Assembly (NCBI GenBank): GCA_016649715.1
Contig: JAENXC010000006.1
Location: 1-64,000 of the forward strand
DNA: 64,000 bases
Origin: Flavobacteriaceae bacterium
GTDB taxonomy: Bacteria > Bacteroidota > Bacteroidia > Flavobacteriales > Flavobacteriaceae
Reading direction: 5' to 3'
Shown: one piece after another, positions 6,541-14,297 of the stretch
Layout of the letters: each line of letters starts with the position of its first letter
Numbering within the stretch: position 1 is the first letter of the stretch
Translations under genes and position numbers: made by a program
Notes under the pieces: model-generated
What the model saw: the letters and a program-made list of their open reading frames with translations, nothing else
Database searches by the model: none
Told to the model about the DNA's origin: nothing

Positions 6541-8019
6541 TTAAAGCATTGCGGGAAACGAAACTTTAAAAGTAGTTTTTTCCTGCCTGCCGGCAGGCGC
6601 GGCTTCGGAAGAAGTAAGTGTTATTGTTCCGCCGTAGGTTTCAACTATGTTTTTCACCATTCCCAAACCTAGACCCATCCCGCTAGATTTGGTGGTGAAT
6701 TGTGGCTCAAAAATGCTGCTTCGGTTTTCTTCGGGAACACCTATGCCGTTGTCGGTGACCGTAATGGTAACGAAGTTTTCTTCCGCTTTTACCTCAACAT
6801 CAATTCTCGGATTTTCGGGCTCTTTTTGCTCCACGGATTGAATGCTGTTTTTGACCAAATTTGTAACCACTCGAATCAGTTGAGTCCGGTCAAAACGCGC
6901 TCGGACTTCATCTTCCTCAGAAAAGAAATAGATATAATCTTCGGTAAAGATATCGAGAGCCAGTTTGGTGATTTTTACCACGTTCAGAGTCTCATCTTGT
7001 TGGGCGGGCATTTTTGCATAGGTTGAAAAGGCCGATGAAATAGAGCTCAACGTATCAATCTGCTGAAGCAATGTATTGGTATATTCCGTCATTTTTTTGT
7101 CAATATCCGGATCGTTGCTGTCAAATTTTCTTTGGAAACTTTGCACGGTAAGCTTCATGGGCGTTAATGGATTTTTAATTTCGTGCGCCACTTGTTTCGC
7201 CATTTCGCGCCAAGCGGTTTCGCGTTCGCTGGCGGCAAGCTGGGCGGCACTGTTTTCCAGTTCGTCTATCATGCCGTTGTAGGCGTTTACGATGGTTGAA
7301 ATCTCAGTGGGCGTATCGCTGAGGTGGATTTTTTTGTTGCGCATATCGAAACGGGTTTCAGTAAGTTTTTCACTTATTTCCATCAAAGAACGCGTAATGT
7401 ATTTTGATAGAAAATAGGAAATTGCGATTGCTGCTATCAACATCGAAAAGTACGCTATGCCCAATCTGTAAAGATATTCGGTAAGTTCTTTTGTGATAAA
7501 CCCGTCGTCTTCAATATAGGGTAAATTCAGGATTGCCAAAGGTTTGAAGTAGCTATCGGTAATATAGGTATAAGAGGACTGGTATTTTTGTCCGCCTTCC
7601 TCAAATTCCTTTATATAGCTTTTTGTGGATGAATTTTGAAGCGCTTCCAAGGCATATTTCGGTATTTTTGGGAAAACGGTATCTTTAAAAAAAGAAGGTT
7701 TTGATGATTTTAAAAAGTTTCCGTCCAGATCGTACAGAAAAATCTCAAGACTGTGAATATCTTTTATTTCGTATATTTTATCTTTAAAAATGAGCGGAAT
7801 CTGGTCGGTTTCAACAGGATAAGTGGTGGTTTTTAGAACGTAATTTATGTTTTCGCGGATGGCGGCCTCCTTTCTTAACAAACGGTCGCGGTGATAATCC
7901 TGTGCCTCTTCTTTATATTGAAAAACGGTAACGATGGCAATGAGTACCGAAGCTCCCAAAACCAAAAGGATCATAGAAAGAAAAATGCGGGTGCGGAGCG
8001 ATTTTTTGTAAAAGTACAT
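6541..8019 (-). CDS. Membrane sensor histidine kinase, NtrY-like
   Basis: This 492-residue kinase has two membrane segments (about 11-33 and 187-205) flanking an extracytoplasmic sensor of about 150 residues, then a HAMP linker, a dimerisation/phosphoacceptor helix with His279 ([15 protein letters not shown]) and an ATPase domain with N box ([10 protein letters not shown]), G1 (DNGIGVP), F box (FEPQFTTK) and G2 ([10 protein letters not shown]). The H box with ..HEIKNPLTP.. is typical of NtrY-like kinases. No response regulator gene is next to it, so its partner is elsewhere. Residues about 474-481 (APAGRQEK) just before the last strands come from an in-frame copy of the GC-rich palindrome. 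Confidence 0.9.
   Translation of the reverse strand: MYFYKKSLRTRIFLSMILLVLGASVLIAIVTVFQYKEEAQDYHRDRLLRKEAAIRENINYVLKTTTYPVETDQIPLIFKDKIYEIKDIHSLEIFLYDLDGNFLKSSKPSFFKDTVFPKIPKYALEALQNSSTKSYIKEFEEGGQKYQSSYTYITDSYFKPLAILNLPYIEDDGFITKELTEYLYRLGIAYFSMLIAAIAISYFLSKYITRSLMEISEKLTETRFDMRNKKIHLSDTPTEISTIVNAYNGMIDELENSAAQLAASERETAWREMAKQVAHEIKNPLTPMKLTVQSFQRKFDSNDPDIDKKMTEYTNTLLQQIDTLSSISSAFSTYAKMPAQQDETLNVVKITKLALDIFTEDYIYFFSEEDEVRARFDRTQLIRVVTNLVKNSIQSVEQKEPENPRIDVEVKAEENFVTITVTDNGIGVPEENRSSIFEPQFTTKSSGMGLGLGMVKNIVETYGGTITLTSSEAAPAGRQEKTTFKVSFPAML
6576..6606. repeat. GC-rich palindrome inside the histidine kinase gene
   Basis: Core CCTGCCTGCCGGCAGG at 6582-6597 with flanks TTTTT and GCGGCTTC. Read on the coding strand it gives A-A-P-A-G-R-Q-E-K. 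It is in frame and sits in a loop region near the C-terminus of the ATPase domain. Confidence 0.85.
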
Positions 8020-8105
8020 TTACATTTTTTTGAAGAAAGAAAGATAGCAATAATTAAACCATACTGGAAAGCACCAAAGTTTTAAAATTCCAAATTCCAA
8101 AGAAA

Positions 8106-8132
8106 TGTCATCCCGAGCGCAGTCGAGGGGTC
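8106..8132. repeat. Dispersed GTCATCCCGAGCG element
   Basis: The stretch TGTCATCCCGAGCGCAGTCG and the following GAGGGGTC is of a type that recurs in many bacterial genomes as a short intergenic repeat. Only this copy is in the window. It lies in the gap between the HemJ and histidine kinase genes. Confidence 0.4.
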
Positions 8133-8153
8133 AAATTCCAAAAATCGAAAAAA

Positions 8154-8699
8154 TCAATTTTTATTCTCTCGAATTCTTTTGTAAATTTTATAGCCCATCA
8201 TCAACAAAACGGCAAAGATTATAATGCCAACGGTTCCGTAAAGCCAATTGGTGCCATCTTTTAAAATAACTAAAAAAACTACGGCAAACAGAATGATTGT
8301 GGGTACTTCATTGAAAAGGCGCATATAGTTTGACGAATGTTTTACCACTCCCTTTTGAAGCTGTTTGAATATTTGGTGACACTTAAATTGATAGATTATC
8401 AAAATTACAACAAAGCCCAATTTTACCTGCATCCAAGCGTCGCCAAAAAAAAACATGCGCATGTAGATGAGCCAAATCCCGAAGAAAATTGCTAAAATCA
8501 TCGAGGGCCAAGTGATGATATTCCAAAGTCGGGCAGCCATTATTTTCAGTTGTTCTCCTATAATCTCCTTTTCGGGCGAAGGTTTTTGGGAAGCTTCAAT
8601 TTGATAGACAAACAAACGGACAATGTAGAAAAGCCCGGCAAACCAAGTGATGACAAAGATGAGGTGAAGAGATTTTATGTAGGGATAGTATTGTTCCAT
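8154..8699 (-). CDS. hemJ: Protoporphyrinogen IX oxidase HemJ-like (UPF0093/CopD family)
   Basis: This 181-residue membrane protein has four to five hydrophobic segments. The start YPYIKSLHLIFVITWFAGLF with His12 in the first helix, RLFVYQIEA after it, and QVKLG in a middle helix are the signature of HemJ, where the His and Lys are needed for haem b binding and activity. HemJ oxidises protoporphyrinogen IX to protoporphyrin IX in the inner membrane. Ferrochelatase, the next enzyme of the pathway, is encoded 3.2 kb away on the same strand, which supports the assignment. CopD-type copper proteins are the main alternative. Confidence 0.82.
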   Translation of the reverse strand: MEQYYPYIKSLHLIFVITWFAGLFYIVRLFVYQIEASQKPSPEKEIIGEQLKIMAARLWNIITWPSMILAIFFGIWLIYMRMFFFGDAWMQVKLGFVVILIIYQFKCHQIFKQLQKGVVKHSSNYMRLFNEVPTIILFAVVFLVILKDGTNWLYGTVGIIIFAVLLMMGYKIYKRIRENKN

Positions 8700-8717
8700 A
8701 AATGCTAAAGACTAAAC

Positions 8718-9008
8718 TTATTTCGGTTTTTGACTTGGGTTTCGGCTGGTGTGGAAGAAAGAACTAATATAGATAGTGTCTTCCTTTATTTCATAAATTA
8801 TTAGAAAAAGAAATTTCTTAACAACCGCTTCACGATAGCCATGGTCGTTTTCTCTATAAATAAAGGGCGTTTTTAAAAGATGATTATAAACCGAATTGAT
8901 CTCATATAGAAAACTGTTTCCCAAACCCTTTTTTCTGCTTTCGTAGAAACCTAATGCTTCGTCCAATTGTTTCTCTGCAATATTGAGAACGACAATTTTA
9001 TAAATCAT
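8718..9008 (-). CDS. ParE/RelE-type toxin
   Basis: A 96-residue basic protein of the ParE/RelE fold: an N-terminal helix pair (AEKQLDEALGFYESRKKGLG), then TPFIYRENDHGYREAVVKKF and the strand FLFLIIYEI, typical of this superfamily. Type II toxins of this fold either inhibit gyrase (ParE) or cleave mRNA on the ribosome (RelE); sequence alone does not separate them here. The ATG at 9006-9008 was chosen because it overlaps the antitoxin stop by 11 bases (translational coupling); longer frames upstream would run deep into the antitoxin gene. Confidence 0.78.
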   Translation of the reverse strand: MIYKIVVLNIAEKQLDEALGFYESRKKGLGNSFLYEINSVYNHLLKTPFIYRENDHGYREAVVKKFLFLIIYEIKEDTIYISSFFHTSRNPSQKPK

Positions 9009-9294
9009 GTTTTTTTCGCATTTCAGCTTCGAAAACAGCCCAAGGTATTCCAGTAATTTCTCCCCGCTCCAGTTTTTCACTTTGTTCTTTAAGCAAATCC
9101 CAATGCTCCTGTGGTACAGGAGATTTGTACTGGGTTTCATATCCTGTTTCCGCCTCGTTTACTTTAGCGTATTTGTGTGAAGAAGGTGGTGGCCCAATCA
9201 ACAGCAACAATGCTTCCAGTAACAAATCGTTGTTTTGGCAATTTTCAATCTCTGAAATGAGTGCTTTTTTGAGGTCTTCATTTTTCATAGCCAT
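8998..9294 (-). CDS. Antitoxin partner of the ParE/RelE-type toxin
   Basis: A 98-residue acidic-to-neutral protein just upstream of the toxin and overlapping its start by 11 bases. The N-terminal part is helical (MAMKNEDLKKALISEIENC..LLEALLLL) and the C-terminal part (ERGEITGIPWAVFEAEMRKK) looks like the toxin-wrapping tail of addiction-module antitoxins, with E(R/K)G.(I/G)..W..F. An AGGAT sequence precedes the ATG at 9294; a second ATG two codons later is also possible. It should neutralise the toxin and repress the operon. Confidence 0.72.
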   Translation of the reverse strand: MAMKNEDLKKALISEIENCQNNDLLLEALLLLIGPPPSSHKYAKVNEAETGYETQYKSPVPQEHWDLLKEQSEKLERGEITGIPWAVFEAEMRKKHDL

Positions 9295-9317
9295 ATCCTT
9301 TTCATATTACAAAATAA

Positions 9318-10397
9318 CTATTTTTTGATGAATTTCTTCGTTATTTTCCCTTCGGAAGAGGTAACGGTTATAAAATACATTCCAGATTTTAAGGCTGAAA
9401 CCTCTATTTCGTTAGATGCTAACTTTTCTGTTGAATATACGATTCTACCATTTACATCAGCAATGGAAACGGAATCGAAATCATTGGCAGTGGATTGAAG
9501 AATCAGTTTGTCTTGGGCGGGATTTGGGAAAATAACCAAATTAGACAAACTATGTTCGTTAACTGACAATAATTGATTTGAGAAATAGGAAATAAAACCA
9601 GCGGCGGTTTCATACTGAAAATAGTCTATTCCGTCGTTTCCTGTATATAAATTACAGCCCAGCGGATAGCTGTACATCAGGTCATACAATGCATAACCAA
9701 CGGGTCCGGGCGAGCAATTGCTTTCATCTTGTTGATAGTTTTGTGATTGCAACTTAAAATCATAATCCTCCCCATTTCCCAAAATAAAATCGCCACTTAT
9801 TAAAGCACAGCCTTCAATCCCCGTATATGTAAAATCCGGGGTTATGGTAAATTGTGGAGGATTGGGTCCTGGATAAAAAACCGGATCGCCAAGATCTACT
9901 TCAGTCATATATAGATACCAAGTTTGGAACAACCTTGCATCTGGCACTGGAGCTGGTTCTGTGCTAAAATATGCCCAATTATAGTCGGAATCTCTTAGCG
10001 ATAGGTATTTGTAACCGTTTCTTTCATTGTAATAATACGTGAAGGTTTTAGATTCGAGGTTATGGGTGGTTAAAATTTCATAGAAATAAAGGTCTTCGTA
10101 ATAACAATTTGGCTCCACACAATCGTTTAGCGTGACGCCGTAAGAATGAAGCGTTAATGAATTACCATTAAAATTTGCTCCGGCATTCAACACATTAAAA
10201 ATACCTTCAGCTTCTAAAACATAACTGTTTGGAAGATCATAAAAGGCCACAGTTGGGGTTTCTCCATTTGGGGTAAAAAAAAGATCATTTGTTTCAATAA
10301 ATTTTAAATTGAAAGTCTCGCTCAGCAATCCAACAGGCTGAGCAAAAGCAGTTAGGATTGAAAAAACAGTGCCGAAAAGAAGTATAAGTTTTTTCAT
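9318..10397 (-). CDS. Secreted protein with type IX secretion sorting domain
   Basis: This 359-residue protein has a signal peptide (MKKLILLFGTVFSILTAFAQ) and a C-terminal type A T9SS sorting domain of about 75 residues (IFPNPAQDKLIL ... GMYFITVTS ... KKFIKK). Such proteins cross the outer membrane by the type IX system and are released or anchored on the surface. The 260-residue central region, rich in Tyr, Asn and Phe, matches no domain I recognise; it resembles many flavobacterial extracellular proteins of unknown function. It is a single gene with short flanking gaps. Confidence 0.85.
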   Translation of the reverse strand: MKKLILLFGTVFSILTAFAQPVGLLSETFNLKFIETNDLFFTPNGETPTVAFYDLPNSYVLEAEGIFNVLNAGANFNGNSLTLHSYGVTLNDCVEPNCYYEDLYFYEILTTHNLESKTFTYYYNERNGYKYLSLRDSDYNWAYFSTEPAPVPDARLFQTWYLYMTEVDLGDPVFYPGPNPPQFTITPDFTYTGIEGCALISGDFILGNGEDYDFKLQSQNYQQDESNCSPGPVGYALYDLMYSYPLGCNLYTGNDGIDYFQYETAAGFISYFSNQLLSVNEHSLSNLVIFPNPAQDKLILQSTANDFDSVSIADVNGRIVYSTEKLASNEIEVSALKSGMYFITVTSSEGKITKKFIKK

Positions 10398-10437
10398 AAC
10401 TGAAAGATTAGTAGTTAAAAATACTAAAAATTCAGCT

Positions 10438-11778
10438 TTAATCTTTAAGTGTCTTACGAATTTCTCGATTTAAAAAATACCCTGTTACAATTGTTGAAAG
10501 CACATCGGCCGCAGGAAAGGAAATCCAAACGCCCAACTCGCCAAAAAAATGTGGCAGAATAAAAATCAAAGGGATAAAGAAGAATCCTTGCCGCGTAAGT
10601 GTAAGCAACAACGCAGGGACGGCTTTCCCAATGGCCTGAAAATAGGCAGAGCCAATCAATTGAATTGCAATAATTGGCGTGGCTGCAAAAACCCAGCGCA
10701 TATAATGTGGGGTTTCGGAAAGAATAGCTGCATCATTTGTAAAAACCGAAACAATAGCTTCGGGAAAAAGCATTATTACTGCAAAAATAGTGAGGCCTAA
10801 ACCCCCTGCGTACAAAATTGCTTTGTTGATGCTTTCGCGGACCCGTGGAAATTTATGTGCGCCATAATTATAGCCCGCAATCGGCAAAAACCCTTGTGTT
10901 ACTCCCAAAACAGGGAAAAGCGCAAACATCAGCATGCGTCCAATAATGCCATAAGCCGCTACGGAAGCTGCGCCACCCAGATTAAACAGGATGTTGTTCA
11001 TTAATAGATAAGTTACGCTAACTGCGGCCTGTCTCGATAGCGTGACAAAACCGAGGGCGGACATTTCTTTGATAATAGAGCCATCCAGCCCGAAATGTGA
11101 CAGACTTATTTTCAGCTCGGATTTATCGCTCATAAAGAAATAGAGCACATACAGGAAACACAAACCGTACGAAATGGTGGTGGCCCAAGCCGCTCCTGCC
11201 ATTCCCATATCCAAAAGGTTGATAAGAATATAGTCTAAAACAAGGTTCCCCACAGAAGGTATAATCATTGCGATCATCGCGAATTTTGGCTTTCCTTCGG
11301 CACGGATCACATTGTTGCCCATCATACAAAGCGCCAAAAGTGGAACACCGTAAAGCACAATACGGTAATAGATTTTTGCGGGCTCAAAAATGTCGCCTTT
11401 TCCACCGAAAGTGGGAATCAATTCATTTATAAAAACCAAACCGAAAACCACCATTGCGGAAGATAACAACAATGTTAAAGTGATTTGATTGCCAAAAGTT
11501 TTTAGAGCGCGCTCTTTATTATTCGCCCCCAAAGCGCGTGAAATCATAGAAGAACCGCCAATACCAATAGCCATTCCCAGCGCAGCGATAAAAAACGAAA
11601 CAGGCAAAACCACATTTATCGCAGCAATGGCTATGGAACCAATCCAGTTTCCCACAAAAATGGTGTCCACCAATATATTCAGCGACATCACCAAAATACC
11701 GATAGAGGCTGGCACGGCTTGTTTAATCAGTAAACTTCCTATGGAATCTGTACCCAGTGCGGCAGATTTATTGTTCAT
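10438..11778 (-). CDS. MATE family efflux transporter
   Basis: A 446-residue protein with about twelve membrane helices in two repeats of six. The N-terminal half has LIKQAVPASIGILVMSLNIL and VDTIFVGNWIG, and the second half has the related LSRQAAVSVTYLLMNNILF, the usual MATE pattern. MATE pumps export cationic drugs or metabolites in exchange for Na+ or H+. Substrate is not predictable. Sequence closeness to the MepA-like branch is suggested by IGIGGSSMISRALGANN. A second, DinF-like MATE protein is encoded at 47688-49022. Confidence 0.9.
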   Translation of the reverse strand: MNNKSAALGTDSIGSLLIKQAVPASIGILVMSLNILVDTIFVGNWIGSIAIAAINVVLPVSFFIAALGMAIGIGGSSMISRALGANNKERALKTFGNQITLTLLLSSAMVVFGLVFINELIPTFGGKGDIFEPAKIYYRIVLYGVPLLALCMMGNNVIRAEGKPKFAMIAMIIPSVGNLVLDYILINLLDMGMAGAAWATTISYGLCFLYVLYFFMSDKSELKISLSHFGLDGSIIKEMSALGFVTLSRQAAVSVTYLLMNNILFNLGGAASVAAYGIIGRMLMFALFPVLGVTQGFLPIAGYNYGAHKFPRVRESINKAILYAGGLGLTIFAVIMLFPEAIVSVFTNDAAILSETPHYMRWVFAATPIIAIQLIGSAYFQAIGKAVPALLLTLTRQGFFFIPLIFILPHFFGELGVWISFPAADVLSTIVTGYFLNREIRKTLKD

Positions 11779-11873
11779 TCTTTATTATTATTTTTTATTC
11801 AAAAAATATAAGCAAACACTAAAACACCTTAATTCAATGCTGATAAAAAATAGCAATAGAAAATAAAGAATAA

Positions 11874-12917
11874 TTAGGCTATCGCAGTTTTTACATCCAC
11901 AATCCGCCAGTGGTCAATCCATCCCGTAAGTGCCTCGGCCCAATCGTCGCGGTCGTTCAAACAGGGGATTACAGTAAATTCCTTTCCGCCCGCTTCGTGG
12001 AAAATTTCTTGGCCTTCCATTGCTATTTCTTCCAAAGTTTCCAAACAGTCGCTGACGAATGCTGGGGTAACGATCGCCATTTTTTTTATTCCGTTCAAAC
12101 CCATTCGTTCAATAGTCCTATCGGTATAGGGTTGTAACCACGGGTCAAAACCCAAACGCGATTGGAACGAGGTTGAAAAAGTGCCAGCCTGCAAATTGAG
12201 TTTTTCGGCAACCAAAGCAGTTGTTTTCAAACACTGATGGCGATAGCAAAATTGATGCGCGGGGGAATCCGTAACACAGCATGTTCCATCAATTTTACAG
12301 TGGCTTTTAGTGATGTCGCTTTTGCGGATATGTCTTTCGGGAACGCCGTGGTAGCTGAACAATAGATGTTCGTAATCCAAATTTTCCAGTTTTTCTGAAA
12401 TGCTTTTTGAAAGTACTTCAATATATTCTGGCTTGTTGTAAAATGCCGCAAGCGAAGTAATTTGCAGCTGTGGAAAAAATTCGTTTTTAAGTTCTTCAAC
12501 TTTTACGTCAATAGTTTCGGTGGTTGCCATTGCAAACTGTGGATAGAGGGGAATGGTCAACACTTCATCAACGCCTTGATTCACTAATTCCTGCAAGCCC
12601 TTTTTCAAAGTCATGCTTCCGTAACGCATTGCCAAAGCAACGGGAACGGTTGTTTTCTCTTGAATTTTTTTCAGAAGTCGTTCTGAAATAACAATTAAAG
12701 GCGACCCTTCGTCCCACCAAATTTTCTGATAGGCTTCTGCAGATTTTTTTGGACGGGTATTCAAAATAATACCCCGCACCAAAAACGAACGGAACCAAAA
12801 AGGCATGTCGATTACCCGCGGATCCATCAAAAATTCATCTAAATATTTTTTTACGTCTTTGGGGTTGGTACTGTCCGGCGAACCGAGGTTTACGAGGAGG
12901 ACTCCTTTTTTATTCAT
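11874..12917 (-). CDS. hemH: Ferrochelatase
   Basis: This 347-residue enzyme inserts Fe2+ into protoporphyrin IX, the final step of protohaem synthesis. It starts MNKKGVLLVNLGSPDS, a typical N-terminus, and carries the catalytic His in FSYHGVPERH and the acidic metal-path segment DCLETLEEI. Length fits bacterial ferrochelatases. Between these lies a cysteine-rich insert (HCKIDGTCC and later FCYRHQC), which recalls the [2Fe-2S]-binding ferrochelatases of some bacteria although the spacing would have to be checked. HemJ, the preceding enzyme, is encoded nearby on the same strand. Confidence 0.95.
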   Translation of the reverse strand: MNKKGVLLVNLGSPDSTNPKDVKKYLDEFLMDPRVIDMPFWFRSFLVRGIILNTRPKKSAEAYQKIWWDEGSPLIVISERLLKKIQEKTTVPVALAMRYGSMTLKKGLQELVNQGVDEVLTIPLYPQFAMATTETIDVKVEELKNEFFPQLQITSLAAFYNKPEYIEVLSKSISEKLENLDYEHLLFSYHGVPERHIRKSDITKSHCKIDGTCCVTDSPAHQFCYRHQCLKTTALVAEKLNLQAGTFSTSFQSRLGFDPWLQPYTDRTIERMGLNGIKKMAIVTPAFVSDCLETLEEIAMEGQEIFHEAGGKEFTVIPCLNDRDDWAEALTGWIDHWRIVDVKTAIA

Positions 12918-12936
12918 TAAAAAATGGATTTGTATT

Positions 12937-13290
12937 CTAAGTATTATTATGAATCAATAAATTTTCTACCTCAGTTTTTAATTTGGGAAGATGGGTAATT
13001 AAAATGGACCAGATATTTTCGTCGGAAACTGAATCGTAAGAGTGAATAATATAATTTCTTAAATTGACAATGGGGCGCGCGTCAGAGATTTTTTCGGCGT
13101 AGGTTTCATCAAAATTTAATATTCTATTTACTGCTTCTCCTATAATCTCCAGATTTCTTTCCACCGCTTTTTTGCGCATTCCATTTTGAATATATTTATT
13201 GAAATCTTTTTCTTCCCCTTCAAAATATGATTCTATGGTTTTAATGGTCTCTTGTATATCCAACAACCATTTTTTTATTCGCTTATCCAT
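12937..13290 (-). CDS. hepT: HepT-like HEPN toxin (DUF86)
   Basis: A 117-residue helical protein with the HEPN ribonuclease motif R-X4-H-X-Y seen as RNYIIHSY. HepT toxins are dimeric RNases of type VII-like/HEPN-MNT modules. The gene overlaps its partner nucleotidyltransferase gene by 8 bases and follows it in the transcript, the standard order. The characteristic RKAVERNLEIIGEA-like helix is present (KAVERNLEIIGEAVNRI). In known systems the MntA partner inactivates HepT by adding AMP to the motif tyrosine. Confidence 0.88.
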   Translation of the reverse strand: MDKRIKKWLLDIQETIKTIESYFEGEEKDFNKYIQNGMRKKAVERNLEIIGEAVNRILNFDETYAEKISDARPIVNLRNYIIHSYDSVSDENIWSILITHLPKLKTEVENLLIHNNT

Positions 13291-13582
13291 AAATCAACTG
13301 CTTACTATTTTCAATAGATTCAATCAGAACGGGGTTTTTCAGCGTTTGTTCTTCCAAAAGGTCTACTTCTCTTTGCAAAAGTGAACTCAGTTCTTCTTTA
13401 AAGGAAATATAGTTGTCAAAATAACCAGCGAGGTCAAATTTTTTGAAACGCACCAAAAAATCAACATCACTGTTTTGATTGAAATTATCTGAAACAGCGG
13501 ACCCGAACAAGTACATTTTATCCACTTTGTGCAGCTCACAAAGTAGTTTAATGCCATCAATATGATTTACAATATTTTTCAT
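13283..13582 (-). CDS. mntA: MntA-like minimal nucleotidyltransferase antitoxin
   Basis: This 99-residue protein has the polymerase-beta-type motif GS-X10-DxD (LFGSAVSDNFNQNSDVDFLV), which binds metal and ATP. In HEPN/MNT modules this enzyme AMPylates the HepT tyrosine and so neutralises the toxin. The gene is first in a two-gene operon with hepT and overlaps it by 8 bases. The motif is complete, so the antitoxin is probably active. Confidence 0.88.
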   Translation of the reverse strand: MKNIVNHIDGIKLLCELHKVDKMYLFGSAVSDNFNQNSDVDFLVRFKKFDLAGYFDNYISFKEELSSLLQREVDLLEEQTLKNPVLIESIENSKQLIYG

Positions 13583-13883
13583 AATCCAAAGATAAACAAA
13601 AGCTTTTCGATATATTGATTTGCAAAGGTAACAAGTGAAGCACGAAAGGTTTCAAAAAAATGGTAAAAATTCTTGACGAAAAGTTCTTCTGAGTTTTCAT
13701 CGGATTTTGTGGTAAAAGTCGCCTGTTTCAGTATTATTATCCGTTTCCAAACGACTACAAACAACTATAAACGAAAGTAAATAAGTAACAACCAACTAAA
13801 ATTTGGAAGCCAATGTAAGTTTGTCCTGTCGAATAAAATGAAGTTCGATAGTATCAATTGTTTAACATTAAATATTAGAAATC
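13583..13883. other. Intergenic region between mntA and ssb
   Basis: About 300 bases holding the divergent upstream regions of mntA (minus) and ssb (plus). A minus-strand frame of 61 codons is present but has no coding character. A TAAGTTTG sequence at 13816-13823 could be the -7 element of the ssb promoter. Nothing else is visible. Confidence 0.5.
13816..13823 (+). promoter_or_regulatory. Possible -7 element of the ssb promoter
   Basis: TAAGTTTG matches the Bacteroidetes -7 consensus TAnnTTTG, 60 bases before the ssb start. No TTTG was found at the expected 19-base distance upstream, so confidence is low. Confidence 0.3.
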
Positions 13884-14222
13884 ATGAACGCACTTAGAAA
13901 CAAAGTACAGTTGATTGGAAGATTGGGCCAAGACCCAGAAATCGTAACATTTGCCGATGGCAATAAAATGGCCAAGTTCTCAATGGCCACAGATGACAGT
14001 TACAAAGACAAAGACGGTAAAAAAGTGGAACACACTTATTGGCACAATGTTGTTGTGAAAAGGCCTGGCCTTGTAAATGTAGTCGAAACCTATATAACCA
14101 AAGGCCAAGAAATAGTAATTGAAGGAAAGCTAACAAATCGTACTTGGGACGATAAGGAAGGCAACAAACATTATATCACCGAAGTATTTTGCAACGAGCT
14201 AGTCATGCTGGGGAGTAAATAA
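13884..14222 (+). CDS. ssb: Single-stranded DNA-binding protein (short form)
   Basis: A 112-residue OB-fold protein that starts MNALRNKVQLIGRLGQDPE and includes NKMAKFSMATDDSYKDKDGK and THWHNVVV-like TYWHNVVVKRP, all typical of bacterial SSB. It coats single-stranded DNA in replication and repair. It ends at the OB fold (FCNELVMLGSK) and lacks the acidic C-terminal tail (..DIPF) used to recruit partner proteins, so it is probably a secondary SSB; the main one would be elsewhere. It has its own terminator and is followed by recQ. Confidence 0.92.
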   Translation: MNALRNKVQLIGRLGQDPEIVTFADGNKMAKFSMATDDSYKDKDGKKVEHTYWHNVVVKRPGLVNVVETYITKGQEIVIEGKLTNRTWDDKEGNKHYITEVFCNELVMLGSK

Positions 14223-14237
14223 AATGACTGGCCATCC

Positions 14238-14270
14238 AAGCCCCCGCTTTTTGTGGGGGCTTATTTTTTT
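14238..14270 (+). terminator. Rho-independent terminator after ssb
   Basis: AAGCCCCC and GGGGGCTT arms enclose a short loop and are followed by TATTTTTTT. It starts 16 bases after the ssb stop and ends 28 bases before recQ, so recQ needs its own promoter or readthrough. Confidence 0.88.
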
Positions 14271-14297
14271 AAAGTTTGAATCGCTATTTTTACCGAA

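Noticed and set aside
13579-13764. 61-codon minus-strand frame before mntA
   Set aside because: It has no coding signature and lies in the divergent promoter region of ssb and mntA.
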